DNA of 64,000 nucleotides from JAITWN01 sp034002745 (GCA_034002745.1 JAVEZY010000011.1:11974-75973); one strand, 5' to 3'; positions 28,457-39,495 are shown, counted from the stretch's first letter. Made by a program: numbers and translations. The notes: generated by a model from the sequence alone, not told the origin.

Positions 28457-30718
28457 TCAGCCCTCCACGGTCTCTTCGATCCCCTCGATATCGAAGCTCA
28501 GGCTGTCTCCCCGGAGCGCGACCCGCACCACGCCGCCCTTCACCAGGCGACCGAAGAGCAGTTCTTCCGCCAGCGGCTTCTTGATGTAGTCCTGGATGGT
28601 CCGCGCCATGGGGCGCGCGCCCATGCGGGCATCGAAGCCGCGCTCCGCCAGCCAGGCGCGGGCTGCTTCATCGACCTGCAGTGATACCTTGCGTTCCTCG
28701 AGCTGGGCTTCCAGTTCGATGAGGAACTTGTCCACGACCTTGCTGACCACCTCCGGCGACAGCGCGCGGAACTGCACGATCGCGTCCAGTCGATTGCGGA
28801 ATTCCGGCGAGAACATCCGCTTGATCGTTTCCATGGCGTCGGTGGAGTGATCCTGCTGCGAAAAACCGATCGAGGAACGGCTCAGCTGCTCGGCGCCGGC
28901 GTTGGTGGACATCACCAGGATGACATTGCGGAAATCCGCCTTGCGCCCGTTGTTGTCGGTGAGGGTGCCGTGATCCATTACCTGCAGCAGCAGGTTGTAG
29001 ACGTCGGGATGCGCCTTCTCGATCTCGTCGAGCAGCAGGACCGCGTGCGGATGACGGTTCACCGCCTCGGTGAGCAGCCCGCCCTGGTCGAAGCCGACGT
29101 AGCCGGGCGGGGCGCCGATCAGGCGCGATACCGTATGGCGCTCCATGTATTCGGACATGTCGAAGCGGATCAGCTCGATGCCGAGAATATTGGCCAGCTG
29201 GCGGCTGACTTCGGTCTTGCCCACGCCGGTGGGGCCGGCGAGCAGGAAGGAGCCGATCGGACGCTCGGTATTGCCGAGTCCCGAGCGCGCCATCTTGATC
29301 GCGCCGGCAAGCGCCTCGATGGCCTCGTTCTGGCCATAGATGACCATCTGCAGGTCGCGTTCCAGCGTGCGCAGCTTGTCCTTGTCGGAATGGCTGACGG
29401 TCTTCGAGGGAATGCGCGCGATCTTGGCGACGATCGCTTCCACGTCCTTCACGCCGATGGTCTTCTTGCGCTTGGAAGGCGCCAGCAGGTGCTGGTAGGC
29501 GCCGGCTTCGTCGATGACGTCGATCGCCTTGTCCGGCAGGAAGCGGTCGTTGATGTAGCGCGCCGACAGGTTGACGGCGGCGCGCAGCGCCTCGCGCGAA
29601 TACTTGACGCGGTGATGCTCCTCGAAGCGCGACTTCAGTCCCTGCAGGATCTTCACCGCTTCCTCGATGCTCGGCTCGGTGACGTCGATCTTCTGGAAGC
29701 GCCGGGCGAGGGCGCGGTCCTTTTCGAAAATGCCGCGATACTCGTTGTACGTCGTCGAACCGATGCAGCGCAGTTCGCCCGAGGACAGCATGGGCTTGAT
29801 CAGGTTGGATGCGTCCATCACGCCGCCGGAGGTGGAGCCGGCGCCGATGATGGTGTGGATCTCGTCGATGAACAGGATGGCTCCCGGCTCCTTGCGCAGC
29901 TGGGCCAGGATCCCCTTGAGGCGTTTCTCGAAGTCGCCGCGATACTTGGTGCCGGCGAGCAGGGCGCCCATGTCCAGCGAATAGATGGTGCTGCCGCTGA
30001 GAACGTCGGGCACCTCGCCGTCGAGAATGCGTCGCGCCAGTCCTTCGGCGATCGCTGTCTTGCCGACACCGGCCTCGCCGATCAGCAGCGGATTGTTCTT
30101 GCGCCTGCGGCACAGCACCTGGATGACGCGCTCGATCTCGTGCTCGCGGCCGATGAGCGGATCGATCAGGCCCATGCGGGCGCGATGATTGAGATTGGTC
30201 GCAAACTGTTCGAGCGGGCTGCGCGACTGGGCATCGCCTTCGCTTTCCTGGTCGGTGGGCAGCAGGCTTTCGCCGTCGTCATCGCCGCTGATCTTGGCGA
30301 TGCCGTGGGAAATGTAATTGACCACGTCGAGCCGGGTAACGTTCTGGGTGTTCAGGCAGTAGACCGCCTGGGAATCCTGTTCGCCGAAGATGGCGACCAG
30401 CAGATTCGCCGCGCCGACCTCGCGCTTGCCGGAGGACTGGACGTGGAACACGGCACGCTGCAGTACGCGCTGAAAGCCCAGGGTGGGCTGTGTGTCGCGG
30501 CTTTCGTCCTGCAGGCGCGGGGTGGTTTCATCCAGGAAAGTGGTGAGTTCCTGGCGCAGGGTGTCGATGTCGACGCCGCAGGCCCGGAGCACGGACGTGG
30601 CGGCGGAGTTGTCCAGCAGAGCCAGCAGCAGATGCTCCACGGTAATGAATTCGTGGTTCTTGTTGCGGGCTTCCTGGAATGCCGCATTCAGGGTGTACTC
30701 GACGTCCTTGCTCAGCAT
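28457..30718 (-). CDS. clpA: ATP-dependent Clp protease unfoldase subunit ClpA
   Basis: A 753-aa double AAA+ unfoldase that feeds substrates to ClpP. The Clp N-domain (about 1-145) is followed by D1 with GEAGVGKTA and D2 with GPTGVGKTE; Walker B motifs LFIDEIHT and LLLDEIEKAH are intact, and the C-terminal D2-small domain ends the protein. AAGGTGG precedes the ATG. The ClpS adaptor gene is 28 bases upstream on the same strand. Confidence 0.98.
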   Translation of the reverse strand: MLSKDVEYTLNAAFQEARNKNHEFITVEHLLLALLDNSAATSVLRACGVDIDTLRQELTTFLDETTPRLQDESRDTQPTLGFQRVLQRAVFHVQSSGKREVGAANLLVAIFGEQDSQAVYCLNTQNVTRLDVVNYISHGIAKISGDDDGESLLPTDQESEGDAQSRSPLEQFATNLNHRARMGLIDPLIGREHEIERVIQVLCRRRKNNPLLIGEAGVGKTAIAEGLARRILDGEVPDVLSGSTIYSLDMGALLAGTKYRGDFEKRLKGILAQLRKEPGAILFIDEIHTIIGAGSTSGGVMDASNLIKPMLSSGELRCIGSTTYNEYRGIFEKDRALARRFQKIDVTEPSIEEAVKILQGLKSRFEEHHRVKYSREALRAAVNLSARYINDRFLPDKAIDVIDEAGAYQHLLAPSKRKKTIGVKDVEAIVAKIARIPSKTVSHSDKDKLRTLERDLQMVIYGQNEAIEALAGAIKMARSGLGNTERPIGSFLLAGPTGVGKTEVSRQLANILGIELIRFDMSEYMERHTVSRLIGAPPGYVGFDQGGLLTEAVNRHPHAVLLLDEIEKAHPDVYNLLLQVMDHGTLTDNNGRKADFRNVILVMSTNAGAEQLSRSSIGFSQQDHSTDAMETIKRMFSPEFRNRLDAIVQFRALSPEVVSKVVDKFLIELEAQLEERKVSLQVDEAARAWLAERGFDARMGARPMARTIQDYIKKPLAEELLFGRLVKGGVVRVALRGDSLSFDIEGIEETVEG

Positions 30719-30746
30719 TGTGCCACCTTAGGATATTTGCGACGGA

Positions 30747-31070
30747 TCAGACCTTCTCCATGGTGCATTTGAGCGGGTGCTGATGCTCGCGCGCGAACTG
30801 GTTGACCAGCGCCACCTTGGTTTCGGCGATGTCGCGATTGAAGATCCCGCACACGCCCATTCCCCGGGTGTGAACCTGCATCATCACCTGGGTTGCCTTC
30901 TCAAGGTCCATGCCGAAGAACTTCTGCAGGATGTACACGACAAAGTCCATGGGCGTGTAGTCGTCATTCAGCAGCAGCACCTTGTACAGGGGCGGCCGCC
31001 GCAGCTTGGGCTTCGCTTCCTGCAGCGCCAATCCATCGTCACCGGCGGGGCGTTGTCTGATCGGCTTCAT
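30747..31070 (-). CDS. clpS: ClpS N-recognin adaptor
   Basis: A 107-aa adaptor that delivers proteins with N-terminal Leu, Phe, Tyr or Trp to ClpAP. The flexible N-terminal tail leads into the core with LLNDDYTPMDFVV (residues 33-45, including the amino-group-binding Asn-Asp) and MMQVHTRGMGVCG. Directly upstream of clpA in an operon. Confidence 0.98.
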   Translation of the reverse strand: MKPIRQRPAGDDGLALQEAKPKLRRPPLYKVLLLNDDYTPMDFVVYILQKFFGMDLEKATQVMMQVHTRGMGVCGIFNRDIAETKVALVNQFAREHQHPLKCTMEKV

Positions 31071-31546
31071 GGGGCAATTATAGCCGAAAAGTCAGAACGT
31101 TTCCCCGCGGAGCGCGGCGTTCTCCGCGACGGTTTGCCGACAAGGACGTCTGTCGCGCACACCTTTTCCTCCTCACGCAATAGTAGCGTCACGGCCGTGA
31201 AAAGCATGAGCGCTGCCGTGCGGCGGACGTCTGCGCGCCGCCGCAGTCTACACGCAGCAAGATGCCTGCCAGCGTGCGAGCGAGCGCCCGACGGCGTCAC
31301 CTCTTGACGACGGGCGGCGCTTGCGCAAAGCTGGAGCGGTACGAAGGGGGAGCATCCTCGTTTGCGGGATGCTCGGGGGAAACATCGGGCTAGTGACTGC
31401 GATGGCCGGCAACCGGCTTCTCTCCTCTTTTACTCGGCGGCGATTCTTCGCTGCACGCCCGCCTTTTACCGGTTCATCCGATCATCATCCTTCCCGGCGT
31501 TCGTTGCCGCGACCCGCGTCGCGGAATCTGGAGGTGCCGCAGGAAA
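31071..31546. other. Non-coding spacer between clpS and the cold-shock gene
   Basis: 476 bases with no supported gene. It must hold the divergent promoters of clpS-clpA and the cold-shock gene, and a long 5' leader for the latter, which is usual for csp genes. No clear promoter hexamers, tRNA or conserved RNA fold were recognised. Confidence 0.5.
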
Positions 31547-31762
31547 ATGGCCACGGGTATCGTGAAATGGTTCAACAATGCCAAGGGGTTTGGATTCGTA
31601 TCTCCTGACGGGGGAGGCGATGACATCTTCGCGCACTTTTCCGTCATCGAGATGGAAGGCTACAAGAGCCTGAAGCAGGGTCAGAAGGTGGAGTTCGATA
31701 TCGCCGAAGGCCCGAAAGGATTGTTTGCCGAGAAGATTCGGCTGTCTTCGGGGCGCGGATGA
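31547..31762 (+). CDS. Cold-shock domain protein (CspD-like position)
   Basis: A 71-aa single cold-shock domain with both RNA-binding motifs, RNP1 KGFGFV (residues 13-18) and RNP2 DIFAHFS (26-32). GGAGG lies 12 bases and AGGA 4 bases before the ATG. Location beside clpS-clpA suggests CspD, a stationary-phase inhibitor of replication in E. coli, but the sequence fits CspA-type chaperones equally well. Its gene ends at a strong terminator shared with convergent icd. Confidence 0.96.
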   Translation: MATGIVKWFNNAKGFGFVSPDGGGDDIFAHFSVIEMEGYKSLKQGQKVEFDIAEGPKGLFAEKIRLSSGRG

Positions 31763-31763
31763 G

Positions 31764-31798
31764 ACGCTGCCGCCCTGACGGGCGGCAGCGTTTCGTGT

Positions 31799-31799
<1 letters not shown>
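31764..31799 (+). terminator. Intrinsic terminator of the cold-shock gene
   Basis: An uninterrupted 12-bp stem (31764-31775 with 31780-31791) with loop TGAC, followed by TTTCGTGTT, begins two bases after the cold-shock stop codon. It also lies right at the convergent icd stop, where it may block read-through in the other direction, although that side lacks a T-run. Confidence 0.75.
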
Positions 31800-33052
<1,253 letters not shown>

Positions 33053-33236
33053 GGGCGGTACCTTCTCTGTCTGCGGTTGCGGGAAAGAGTCCGAAGATAC
33101 CGGTGCGGCTGCGGCTGCACAAGGTCCGGCGTCGTTCCGCCGGACCTCTGTGGCGGCGCCGCGCGGCCCGCCCGGATACGCCGCGGCGAGCGCGCCAGCG
33201 CTGCCCGCCGCTTTTCTCCGCGCCTGTCCGGTCTGT

Positions 33237-33242
33237 TACAAT
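33237..33242 (+). promoter_or_regulatory. Putative -10 box of the mnmA promoter
   Basis: TACAAT lies 36 bases before the mnmA start. The -35 position is weak (TTCTCC). A 10-bp hairpin (33122-33131 with 33138-33147) without T-run lies upstream in the same icd-mnmA spacer. Confidence 0.35.
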
Positions 33243-33277
33243 GACGCGGCAACAGCTTGAGAGTGCGAGTGAATTCC

Positions 33278-34426
33278 ATGGATTTTCCGATGCGCGGCGA
33301 ACGCGTGGTGGTGGGCATGTCGGGCGGCGTCGACTCGTCGGTCGCCGCGCTCCTGCTCGTTCGCCAGGGGTGCGAAGTCACCGGCGTCTTCATGAAGAAC
33401 TGGGACGAGGATCCGGCGGACGGAGCGCCATGCCCGGCCGAGCGCGATGCGCTCGATGCGCTGGAAGCGTGCGATCGCATCGGTATCGCGCTGGATGCGG
33501 TCAGCTTCGTCGACGAGTACCGGGAGCGGGTGTTCGCGCGCTTTCTCGAGGAATACAACGCCGGGCGCACGCCCAATCCGGACATCCTGTGCAACAGCGA
33601 GATCAAGTTCCGCGCCTTTCTGGATCACGCGCTGGCGCGGGGGGCCGCCTGGCTCGCGACCGGCCATTACGCCACTGTGCGGCGTGATGACGGACACTGT
33701 CGCCTGTTCAAGGGCGCAGACCCGGGCAAGGACCAGACCTACTTTCTTCACGCCCTGTCCCAGGAGCAGTTGGCGCGCGCGGTGTTTCCCGTCGGCGGCA
33801 TGCACAAGCAGCGGGTACGCGAAATGGCGCGGGAGGCCGGGCTGGTGAATCACGACCGGAAAGACAGTACCGGTATCTGTTTCATCGGCGAGCGTCGCTT
33901 CACCGAATTCCTCAAGCGCTACCTTCCGGTGCGCGCCGGCGAGATCCGCAGCGTCGGCGGCGAGATGCTCGGCTGGCACGAGGGGCTGATGTTCTACACC
34001 CTGGGCCAGCGCAAGGGCCTGGGGATCGGCGGGCGCGCCGGGAGCAGCGGCGAGCCCTGGTACGTGGCCGCCAAGGACATGGCGACCAACACCCTGGTGG
34101 TCGTCCAGGGTGAACATCCCTTGCTCTACAGTGATGAGCTGTCGGCGGCGGCACTGAACTGGATCGCGCCGGCGCCCATGCCGGGAGAGGTGCTGCGCTG
34201 TCGCGCCAAGACGCGTTACCGCCAGCCGGACCAGGACTGCACCGTCGAGGTCGGCGACGGCGGCCGCTGCCGCGTGGTGTTCGATCGACCGCAGCGCGCG
34301 GTGACGCCGGGGCAGTCGGTGGTGTTCTACCGGGGCGATGAATGTCTGGGCGGTGGCATCATCGAGCATGCCGCCCGGAGTTCGCGCGCCGCCGGCGCCG
34401 CGATCCTCGCGGCGCGGAGTGCCTGA
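33278..34426 (+). CDS. mnmA: tRNA 2-thiouridylase MnmA
   Basis: A 382-aa ATP pyrophosphatase that thiolates U34 in tRNAs for Glu, Gln and Lys. The P-loop SGGVDSS (about residues 14-20) is followed by the catalytic Cys in ILCNSEIKF (about 105) and the second Cys in TGICFIGERRF (about 203). I use the ATG at 33278; an ATG 12 bases further in is possible. hflD starts two bases after its stop, the order seen in E. coli. Confidence 0.97.
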   Translation: MDFPMRGERVVVGMSGGVDSSVAALLLVRQGCEVTGVFMKNWDEDPADGAPCPAERDALDALEACDRIGIALDAVSFVDEYRERVFARFLEEYNAGRTPNPDILCNSEIKFRAFLDHALARGAAWLATGHYATVRRDDGHCRLFKGADPGKDQTYFLHALSQEQLARAVFPVGGMHKQRVREMAREAGLVNHDRKDSTGICFIGERRFTEFLKRYLPVRAGEIRSVGGEMLGWHEGLMFYTLGQRKGLGIGGRAGSSGEPWYVAAKDMATNTLVVVQGEHPLLYSDELSAAALNWIAPAPMPGEVLRCRAKTRYRQPDQDCTVEVGDGGRCRVVFDRPQRAVTPGQSVVFYRGDECLGGGIIEHAARSSRAAGAAILAARSA

Positions 34427-34428
34427 TC

Positions 34429-35061
34429 ATGGCCCGTACGCTGGATGATGCCGCCATCGCCCTCGCCGGAGCCTTTCAGTCCGCCTGGCTGGTCAATGAA
34501 GCGGCGGTGCGGGGCAGGGTGCCGCCGGCGCCTTTCGCCTGCGTCATCGAAGCCATTTTCATGGTCGATCCGCCGGACACCCCTTCGGTCTACGGCGGTG
34601 TGGCGAATCTCGATATCGGCCTCGGCCTGCTCGAGCGTCACCTGAGCGGCAAGCCGCCCGCCGAGGAAATGCAGATCGTCCGTTATGTGCTCGGCGTGCT
34701 GCACCTGGAGCGTAAGCTGGTCAGGAACCGGGAGCTGATGGATAAACTCGGCGCCGGCATCAAGCGCATACGGGGACAGGCGGAGCATTTCTCGACCACA
34801 CACGAGAACGTGATCGCGGCACTCGCCGACCTTTACATCAACACCGTCAGCACGCTCACACCGCGCATCATCGTTGGCGGCGAGCACGGCCACCTCACTC
34901 AGCCCGCCAACGCCAACCGCGTGCGCGCGTTGCTGCTGGCGGCGATGCGCTCGGCGGTGCTGTGGCGGCAGAACGGCGGGACGCGCATGCAGCTCCTGTT
35001 CCGTCGGCGGCAGATCGCCACCGCGGCGCAGCGCCTGCGCGAGGCCGCGCAGACTTCCTGA
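34429..35061 (+). CDS. hflD: HflD/YcfC lysogenisation-regulator homologue
   Basis: A 210-aa mostly helical protein, peripheral at the inner membrane in E. coli, where it is a negative regulator of phage lambda CII stability. Its housekeeping role is unclear. Family hallmarks seen are LGVLHLERKL (about 88-97), RGQAEHF and LYINTVSTLTPRIIV (about 130-145). The mnmA-hflD-purB order is conserved across gammaproteobacteria. Confidence 0.95.
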   Translation: MARTLDDAAIALAGAFQSAWLVNEAAVRGRVPPAPFACVIEAIFMVDPPDTPSVYGGVANLDIGLGLLERHLSGKPPAEEMQIVRYVLGVLHLERKLVRNRELMDKLGAGIKRIRGQAEHFSTTHENVIAALADLYINTVSTLTPRIIVGGEHGHLTQPANANRVRALLLAAMRSAVLWRQNGGTRMQLLFRRRQIATAAQRLREAAQTS

Positions 35062-35074
35062 ACAAGAGGGAATC

Positions 35075-36445
35075 ATGGAACTTTCTTCACTCACCGCGGT
35101 GTCTCCGCTCGATGGCCGGTACGGCGACAAACTCGTCGCCTTGCGCTCCCTGTTCAGCGAATACGGCCTGATCGAACGCCGGATGCGCGTCGAAATCGGC
35201 TGGCTGCGCGCGCTCGCAGCCAATCCCGCCATCACCGAGGTTCCGCCGCTCGGCCGCGACTCGGAGGCGCTGCTCGACGCCATCATCGCCGGCTTCGATG
35301 AGCAGGAAGCGGCACGCGTCAAGGAGATCGAGCGCGGCACCAATCACGACGTCAAGGCGCTGGAGTATTACCTCAAGGAGAGGATCGCGGGCGATGCGGC
35401 GCTGACGCGCAGCGGCGAGTTCATACACTTCGCCTGTACTTCCGAGGATATCAACAATCTGGCCTACGCCCTCATGCTGCGCGAGGCGCGCGAGCGGGTG
35501 CTGCTGCCGGCGGTCGATGGCCTGATCGCCGCGCTCGCGTCCCTTGCGCACGAGCACGCCGGGCGGGCGATGATGTCTCGCACCCACGGCCAGCCGGCGA
35601 CACCCACGACGCTGGGCAAGGAAATGGCGAACGTCGCGGCGCGTCTGCGTCGCCAGCGAGACGCTTTCGCCGCCGTGGAACTGCTCGGCAAGATGAATGG
35701 CGCCACGGGCAACTACAATGCCCATCTCTCCGCCTATCCCGAGATCGACTGGCCGGCGCTGGCGCAGGAATTCGTCACCACGGAACTCGGGCTGACCTGG
35801 AACGCGCATACCACCCAGATCGAACCCCATGACTACATGGCGGAGTATTTCGATGCGCTGGCGCGCATCGATACCGTGCTGCTCGACTTCTGCCGCGATG
35901 TCTGGGGCTACATATCGCTGGGGTATTTCCGCCAGCGCGCGGTGGCCGGCGAGGTCGGCTCATCCACCATGCCGCACAAGGTCAATCCCATCGACTTCGA
36001 GAATGCCGAGGGCAATCTGGGGCTCGCCAATGCCGTGCTGCGCCACCTGTCGGAAAAGCTGCCGGTATCGCGCTGGCAGCGGGATCTGTCCGATTCCACA
36101 GTGCTGCGCAATATCGGCGTCGGCGCCGGCTATGCCGTGCTGGCGTTCGAATCCTGCCGCCGCGGGCTGGGCAAGCTGTCGGTCGACGATGCGCGCATCG
36201 ATGCCGATCTCGCCGATGCCTGGGAACTGCTCGCCGAGCCGGTGCAGACGGTGATGCGCCGCTATGGCATCGAGTCGCCTTACGAGAAGCTCAAGGAAAT
36301 GACGCGGGGCCGGCGCATCGATCGCGACACGCTGCACGCCTTCATCCGTACCCTGGAGATTCCGGAGGATGCCCGCGAACGTCTGCTCGCGCTGACGCCT
36401 GCGACGTACACGGGGCTCGCCGCCGGGCTCGCGCGGCAGATCTGA
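35075..36445 (+). CDS. purB: Adenylosuccinate lyase
   Basis: A 456-aa homotetrameric lyase acting at two steps of purine synthesis (SAICAR and adenylosuccinate cleavage). Fumarase-superfamily signatures are seen: TSEDINNLAYA (about 122-132), RTHGQPATPTT (about 170-180) and the SSTMPHKVNPIDFE loop (about 295-308) with the catalytic Ser. AGAGGG lies 6 bases before the ATG. Confidence 0.98.
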   Translation: MELSSLTAVSPLDGRYGDKLVALRSLFSEYGLIERRMRVEIGWLRALAANPAITEVPPLGRDSEALLDAIIAGFDEQEAARVKEIERGTNHDVKALEYYLKERIAGDAALTRSGEFIHFACTSEDINNLAYALMLREARERVLLPAVDGLIAALASLAHEHAGRAMMSRTHGQPATPTTLGKEMANVAARLRRQRDAFAAVELLGKMNGATGNYNAHLSAYPEIDWPALAQEFVTTELGLTWNAHTTQIEPHDYMAEYFDALARIDTVLLDFCRDVWGYISLGYFRQRAVAGEVGSSTMPHKVNPIDFENAEGNLGLANAVLRHLSEKLPVSRWQRDLSDSTVLRNIGVGAGYAVLAFESCRRGLGKLSVDDARIDADLADAWELLAEPVQTVMRRYGIESPYEKLKEMTRGRRIDRDTLHAFIRTLEIPEDARERLLALTPATYTGLAAGLARQI

Positions 36446-36810
36446 CGGGGAGGGACGGCGGGAGCGACCCCGAAAGCCGATCTGTGATCGGGGTCACGGC
36501 GGCGCGTTCGGGGGAGCGGGATAATGCTACCCAAGCGTACGGCTGACGGTGCTCCCGCCTTCTTCTCCTCCAAGTCTGCCGCCAGTCCGCACGTGTCCCC
36601 GGCCGCGCCTCCCCTCGGTCGGGTTTTTTTTTGCCCGGCGGGTTGTATACTTGCAACCTTATCCGCTGCCCGGCAGGGGCAGCCGATTCCCTGACAGGCC
36701 GTTTGCCAGAAACTCCCCCGGGATGAGACGCGCGCGCTCGAATGCCGCGAGTGCTCCTCGGGCCGTTTTCCAGCAGCCTGCCCAACACTCCAGCCATCCG
36801 GGGTTCGTCC
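36446..36810. other. Spacer between purB and serS
   Basis: 365 bases without a gene. It contains a terminator at 36598-36632 and, 14 bases further on, TATACT (36646-36651), a possible -10 box for serS that would give a leader of about 155 bases. No T-box-like leader is expected in this class and none was seen. Confidence 0.5.
36598..36632 (+). terminator. Intrinsic terminator after purB
   Basis: A 7-bp stem, CCCGGCC (36598-36604) with GGTCGGG (36617-36623, one G-U pair), is followed at once by nine T residues. It lies about 150 bases after the purB stop and upstream of a serS -10 candidate, so it ends purB transcription or acts within the leader. Confidence 0.7.
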
Positions 36811-38082
36811 ATGCTAGATCCACAGCTCCTGCGCAATGAACTCGATAGCGTTGCGGCGCGCCTCGCCCGCCGTGGCATGCAGCTCGATAGCGGCCGCTTC
36901 ACGGCGCTCGAGCAGCAGCGCAAAGCGGTGCAGGTGCGCGTGCAGGAGCTGCAGCACGAGCGCAACGCCCGCTCGCGCGATATCGGTCGAGCCAAGGCAC
37001 AGGGCGAGGACGTCGACAGCCTCATGGCCGGCATCGCTCGGCTCGGCGACGAGCTGCGCGCGGCGGAGGCCGAACTGGCGCGGATCCAGGAGGAGCTTTC
37101 GGCCCTGCTGCTCGGTATGCCCAATCTGCCTGACGATTCGGTGCCGGATGGCCGCGACGAAAATGACAACGTGGAACTGCGCCGCTGGAGCGAGCCGCCA
37201 CGCTTCGACTTCGAGCCGCGGGATCACGTCGCGCTGGGCGAAGGCCTCGGCATGCTCGACTTCGGCGCCGCCGCCGCGGTGGCCGGCGCGCGCTTCGTCA
37301 CGCTGAATGGTCCGCTGGCGCGGCTGCAGCGCGCGCTGATCCAGTTCATGCTCGACCTCCACACCGGCGAGCACGGCTATCGCGAGGTCTACGTGCCGTA
37401 TGTGGTCAACGCGGAGGCGCTCACCGGCACCGGACAGTTGCCCAAGTTCGAGGAAGACCTGTTCGCCCTGCGCGATACGCCGTACTACCTGATTCCCACC
37501 GCCGAGGTTCCGGTCACCAACCTGGTGCGTGAAAGCATCATCGAAGCGGCCGCGCTGCCCCTGAAGTTCGTCGCCCATACACCCTGCTTCCGCAGTGAGG
37601 CGGGTTCGTATGGCAAGGACACGCGCGGCATGATCCGCCAGCACCAGTTCGAGAAGGTCGAACTGGTTCAGATCGTCGCGCCGGACGCGTCGACGGTTGC
37701 GCACGAGGAGCTTACCGCGCATGCGGAAGAAGTGCTGAAGCGTCTCGGACTGCCGTTCCGTACCATGGCCCTGTGCGCGGGCGACCTCGGCTTCTCCGCG
37801 CGCAGGACCTACGACATCGAGGTATGGTTGCCGGCGCAGCAGTGCTACCGGGAAATTTCGTCCTGCAGCAACTTCGGCGACTTCCAGGCGCGCCGCATGC
37901 AGGCGCGCTGGCGCCCGGGCGATGGCCGCAAGCCCGAGCCGGTCCACACGCTGAACGGCTCCGGGCTGGCTGTCGGACGCACGCTGCTCGCCATCATGGA
38001 GAACTTCCAGGACGAACGCGGCCGGATCCACGTGCCCGCGGCGCTGCATCCGTACATGGGTGGTATCCAGGTCATCGGCTAG
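36811..38082 (+). CDS. serS: Seryl-tRNA synthetase
   Basis: A 423-aa class II synthetase. The N-terminal antiparallel coiled-coil arm (about 27-100) that grips the tRNA-Ser long arm precedes the catalytic core with motif 2 (CFRSEAGSYGKDTRGMIRQHQF) and motif 3 (NGSGLAVGRTL). A tRNA-Ser(UGA) gene is in the same window at 47.5 kb. The start at 36811 matches homologues (MLDPQLLR). Confidence 0.98.
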   Translation: MLDPQLLRNELDSVAARLARRGMQLDSGRFTALEQQRKAVQVRVQELQHERNARSRDIGRAKAQGEDVDSLMAGIARLGDELRAAEAELARIQEELSALLLGMPNLPDDSVPDGRDENDNVELRRWSEPPRFDFEPRDHVALGEGLGMLDFGAAAAVAGARFVTLNGPLARLQRALIQFMLDLHTGEHGYREVYVPYVVNAEALTGTGQLPKFEEDLFALRDTPYYLIPTAEVPVTNLVRESIIEAAALPLKFVAHTPCFRSEAGSYGKDTRGMIRQHQFEKVELVQIVAPDASTVAHEELTAHAEEVLKRLGLPFRTMALCAGDLGFSARRTYDIEVWLPAQQCYREISSCSNFGDFQARRMQARWRPGDGRKPEPVHTLNGSGLAVGRTLLAIMENFQDERGRIHVPAALHPYMGGIQVIG

Positions 38083-38091
38083 AATAGCGGC

Positions 38092-39495
38092 GTGGACCAT
38101 CTCCCGATCTTTTTCCATGTGCGCGGGCGCGACTGTCTCCTCGTCGGGGGGGGAGAGATCGCGGCGCGCAAGGCCGAGCTGCTGCTGCGTGCGGGAAGCC
38201 GGCTGATGGTGGTCGCTCCGGAGTTGGGGGCGACGCTTTCCCGGCTGGCTGCCGCGGGCTCGTTGCGTCATCGCGCCGCGAGCTTCAGTGATGCCGACAT
38301 CGCGGGTCATGCCCTCGTCATCGCCGCCACTGACGATCCGGCCGTCAATGCCGCCGTGGCCGCTGCCGCCAGGGCTCGCGGCATTCCGGTCAATGTCGTC
38401 GATGATCCCGCCCATTGCGATTTCATTCTGCCCTCGGTGCTCGACCGTTCGCCGCTGCTGGTTGCGGTATCGACCGGCGGCGCCGCTCCGATGCTGGCAC
38501 GCGCGCTGCGCGCCCGCCTCGAGACCTTGATACCTCCCGGCTACGGACGCTTGGCCGCGCTGCTTGAGCGCTTTCGCGGACGTTTGAAGGAGCGCCTGCC
38601 GATCGCTTCGCGTCGCCGGTTCGTCGAGGAATTGCTCGATGGTCCGGTGCCGGAACTGGTTCTTGCCGGAAGGGAGGCCGAGGCGGCCGACATGCTGGCG
38701 CAGGCGATCGAAGGCGCCGATCCCCGGGCGCCGCGGGGCGAGGTCAGCCTGATCGGCGCCGGCCCCGGGGATCCGGATCTGCTCACCTTCCGCGCGCTGC
38801 GCCTGATGCAGCGCGCCGACGTGGTGCTCTACGATCGCCTGGTCGCCGACGGCATCCTCGATCTGGTGCGCCGCGATGCCGAGCGCATCTATGTGGGCAA
38901 GCGGCGCGATTATCATGCGCTGCGTCAGGAGGAGATCAACCAGCTGCTCGTGTCCCATGCCCGCGCCGGCCGGCATGTGGTGCGCCTGAAGGGCGGCGAT
39001 CCCTTCGTCTTCGGTCGCGGCGGAGAGGAGATCGCGACCCTCGCCGCCGAGGGGGTTCCGTTCCAGGTGGTGCCGGGCATCACCGCCGCCAACGGCTGCG
39101 CCGCCTACGCGGGCATTCCGCTCACGCATCGTGACCATGCCCATTCGGTGCTTTTCGTTACCGGTCACCGGCGCGATGGCGGCATCGATCTCGACTGGGA
39201 TGCCCTGGCTCGTCCGGCGCAGACAGTGGTGATCTACATGGGGCTGGGCGCGATCGACGTCATCTGCCGCGAGTTGCAGCGTCACGGCGTATCGGCGCAG
39301 ATGCCGGCGGCGCTGATCGAGCGCGGCACCACCCATGCGCAACGCGTGCTCACCGGCACGCTGCAGACCCTGCCGGGACTGGTGGCAGGGCAGGAGATTC
39401 ATGCCCCGACGCTGTTGATCGTCGGCGAGGTGGTCAGCCTGCGCGAGCGGCTGGCCTGGTTCCATCCGGAGCGTTCGGAGCAGGAGCGGAATTGA
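38092..39495 (+). CDS. cysG: Siroheme synthase CysG (trifunctional)
   Basis: A 467-aa fusion that converts uroporphyrinogen III to siroheme for sulfite and nitrite reductases. The N-terminal NAD-dependent dehydrogenase/ferrochelatase half has VGGGEIAARKAELL and VSTGGAAPMLAR; the C-terminal SUMT methyltransferase half has GAGPGDPDLLT and ITAANGCAAYAGIPLTHRD. The start is a GTG nine bases after the serS stop, with no better upstream codon. The serS-cysG pair is conserved in Pseudomonas and relatives. Confidence 0.97.
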   Translation: MDHLPIFFHVRGRDCLLVGGGEIAARKAELLLRAGSRLMVVAPELGATLSRLAAAGSLRHRAASFSDADIAGHALVIAATDDPAVNAAVAAAARARGIPVNVVDDPAHCDFILPSVLDRSPLLVAVSTGGAAPMLARALRARLETLIPPGYGRLAALLERFRGRLKERLPIASRRRFVEELLDGPVPELVLAGREAEAADMLAQAIEGADPRAPRGEVSLIGAGPGDPDLLTFRALRLMQRADVVLYDRLVADGILDLVRRDAERIYVGKRRDYHALRQEEINQLLVSHARAGRHVVRLKGGDPFVFGRGGEEIATLAAEGVPFQVVPGITAANGCAAYAGIPLTHRDHAHSVLFVTGHRRDGGIDLDWDALARPAQTVVIYMGLGAIDVICRELQRHGVSAQMPAALIERGTTHAQRVLTGTLQTLPGLVAGQEIHAPTLLIVGEVVSLRERLAWFHPERSEQERN

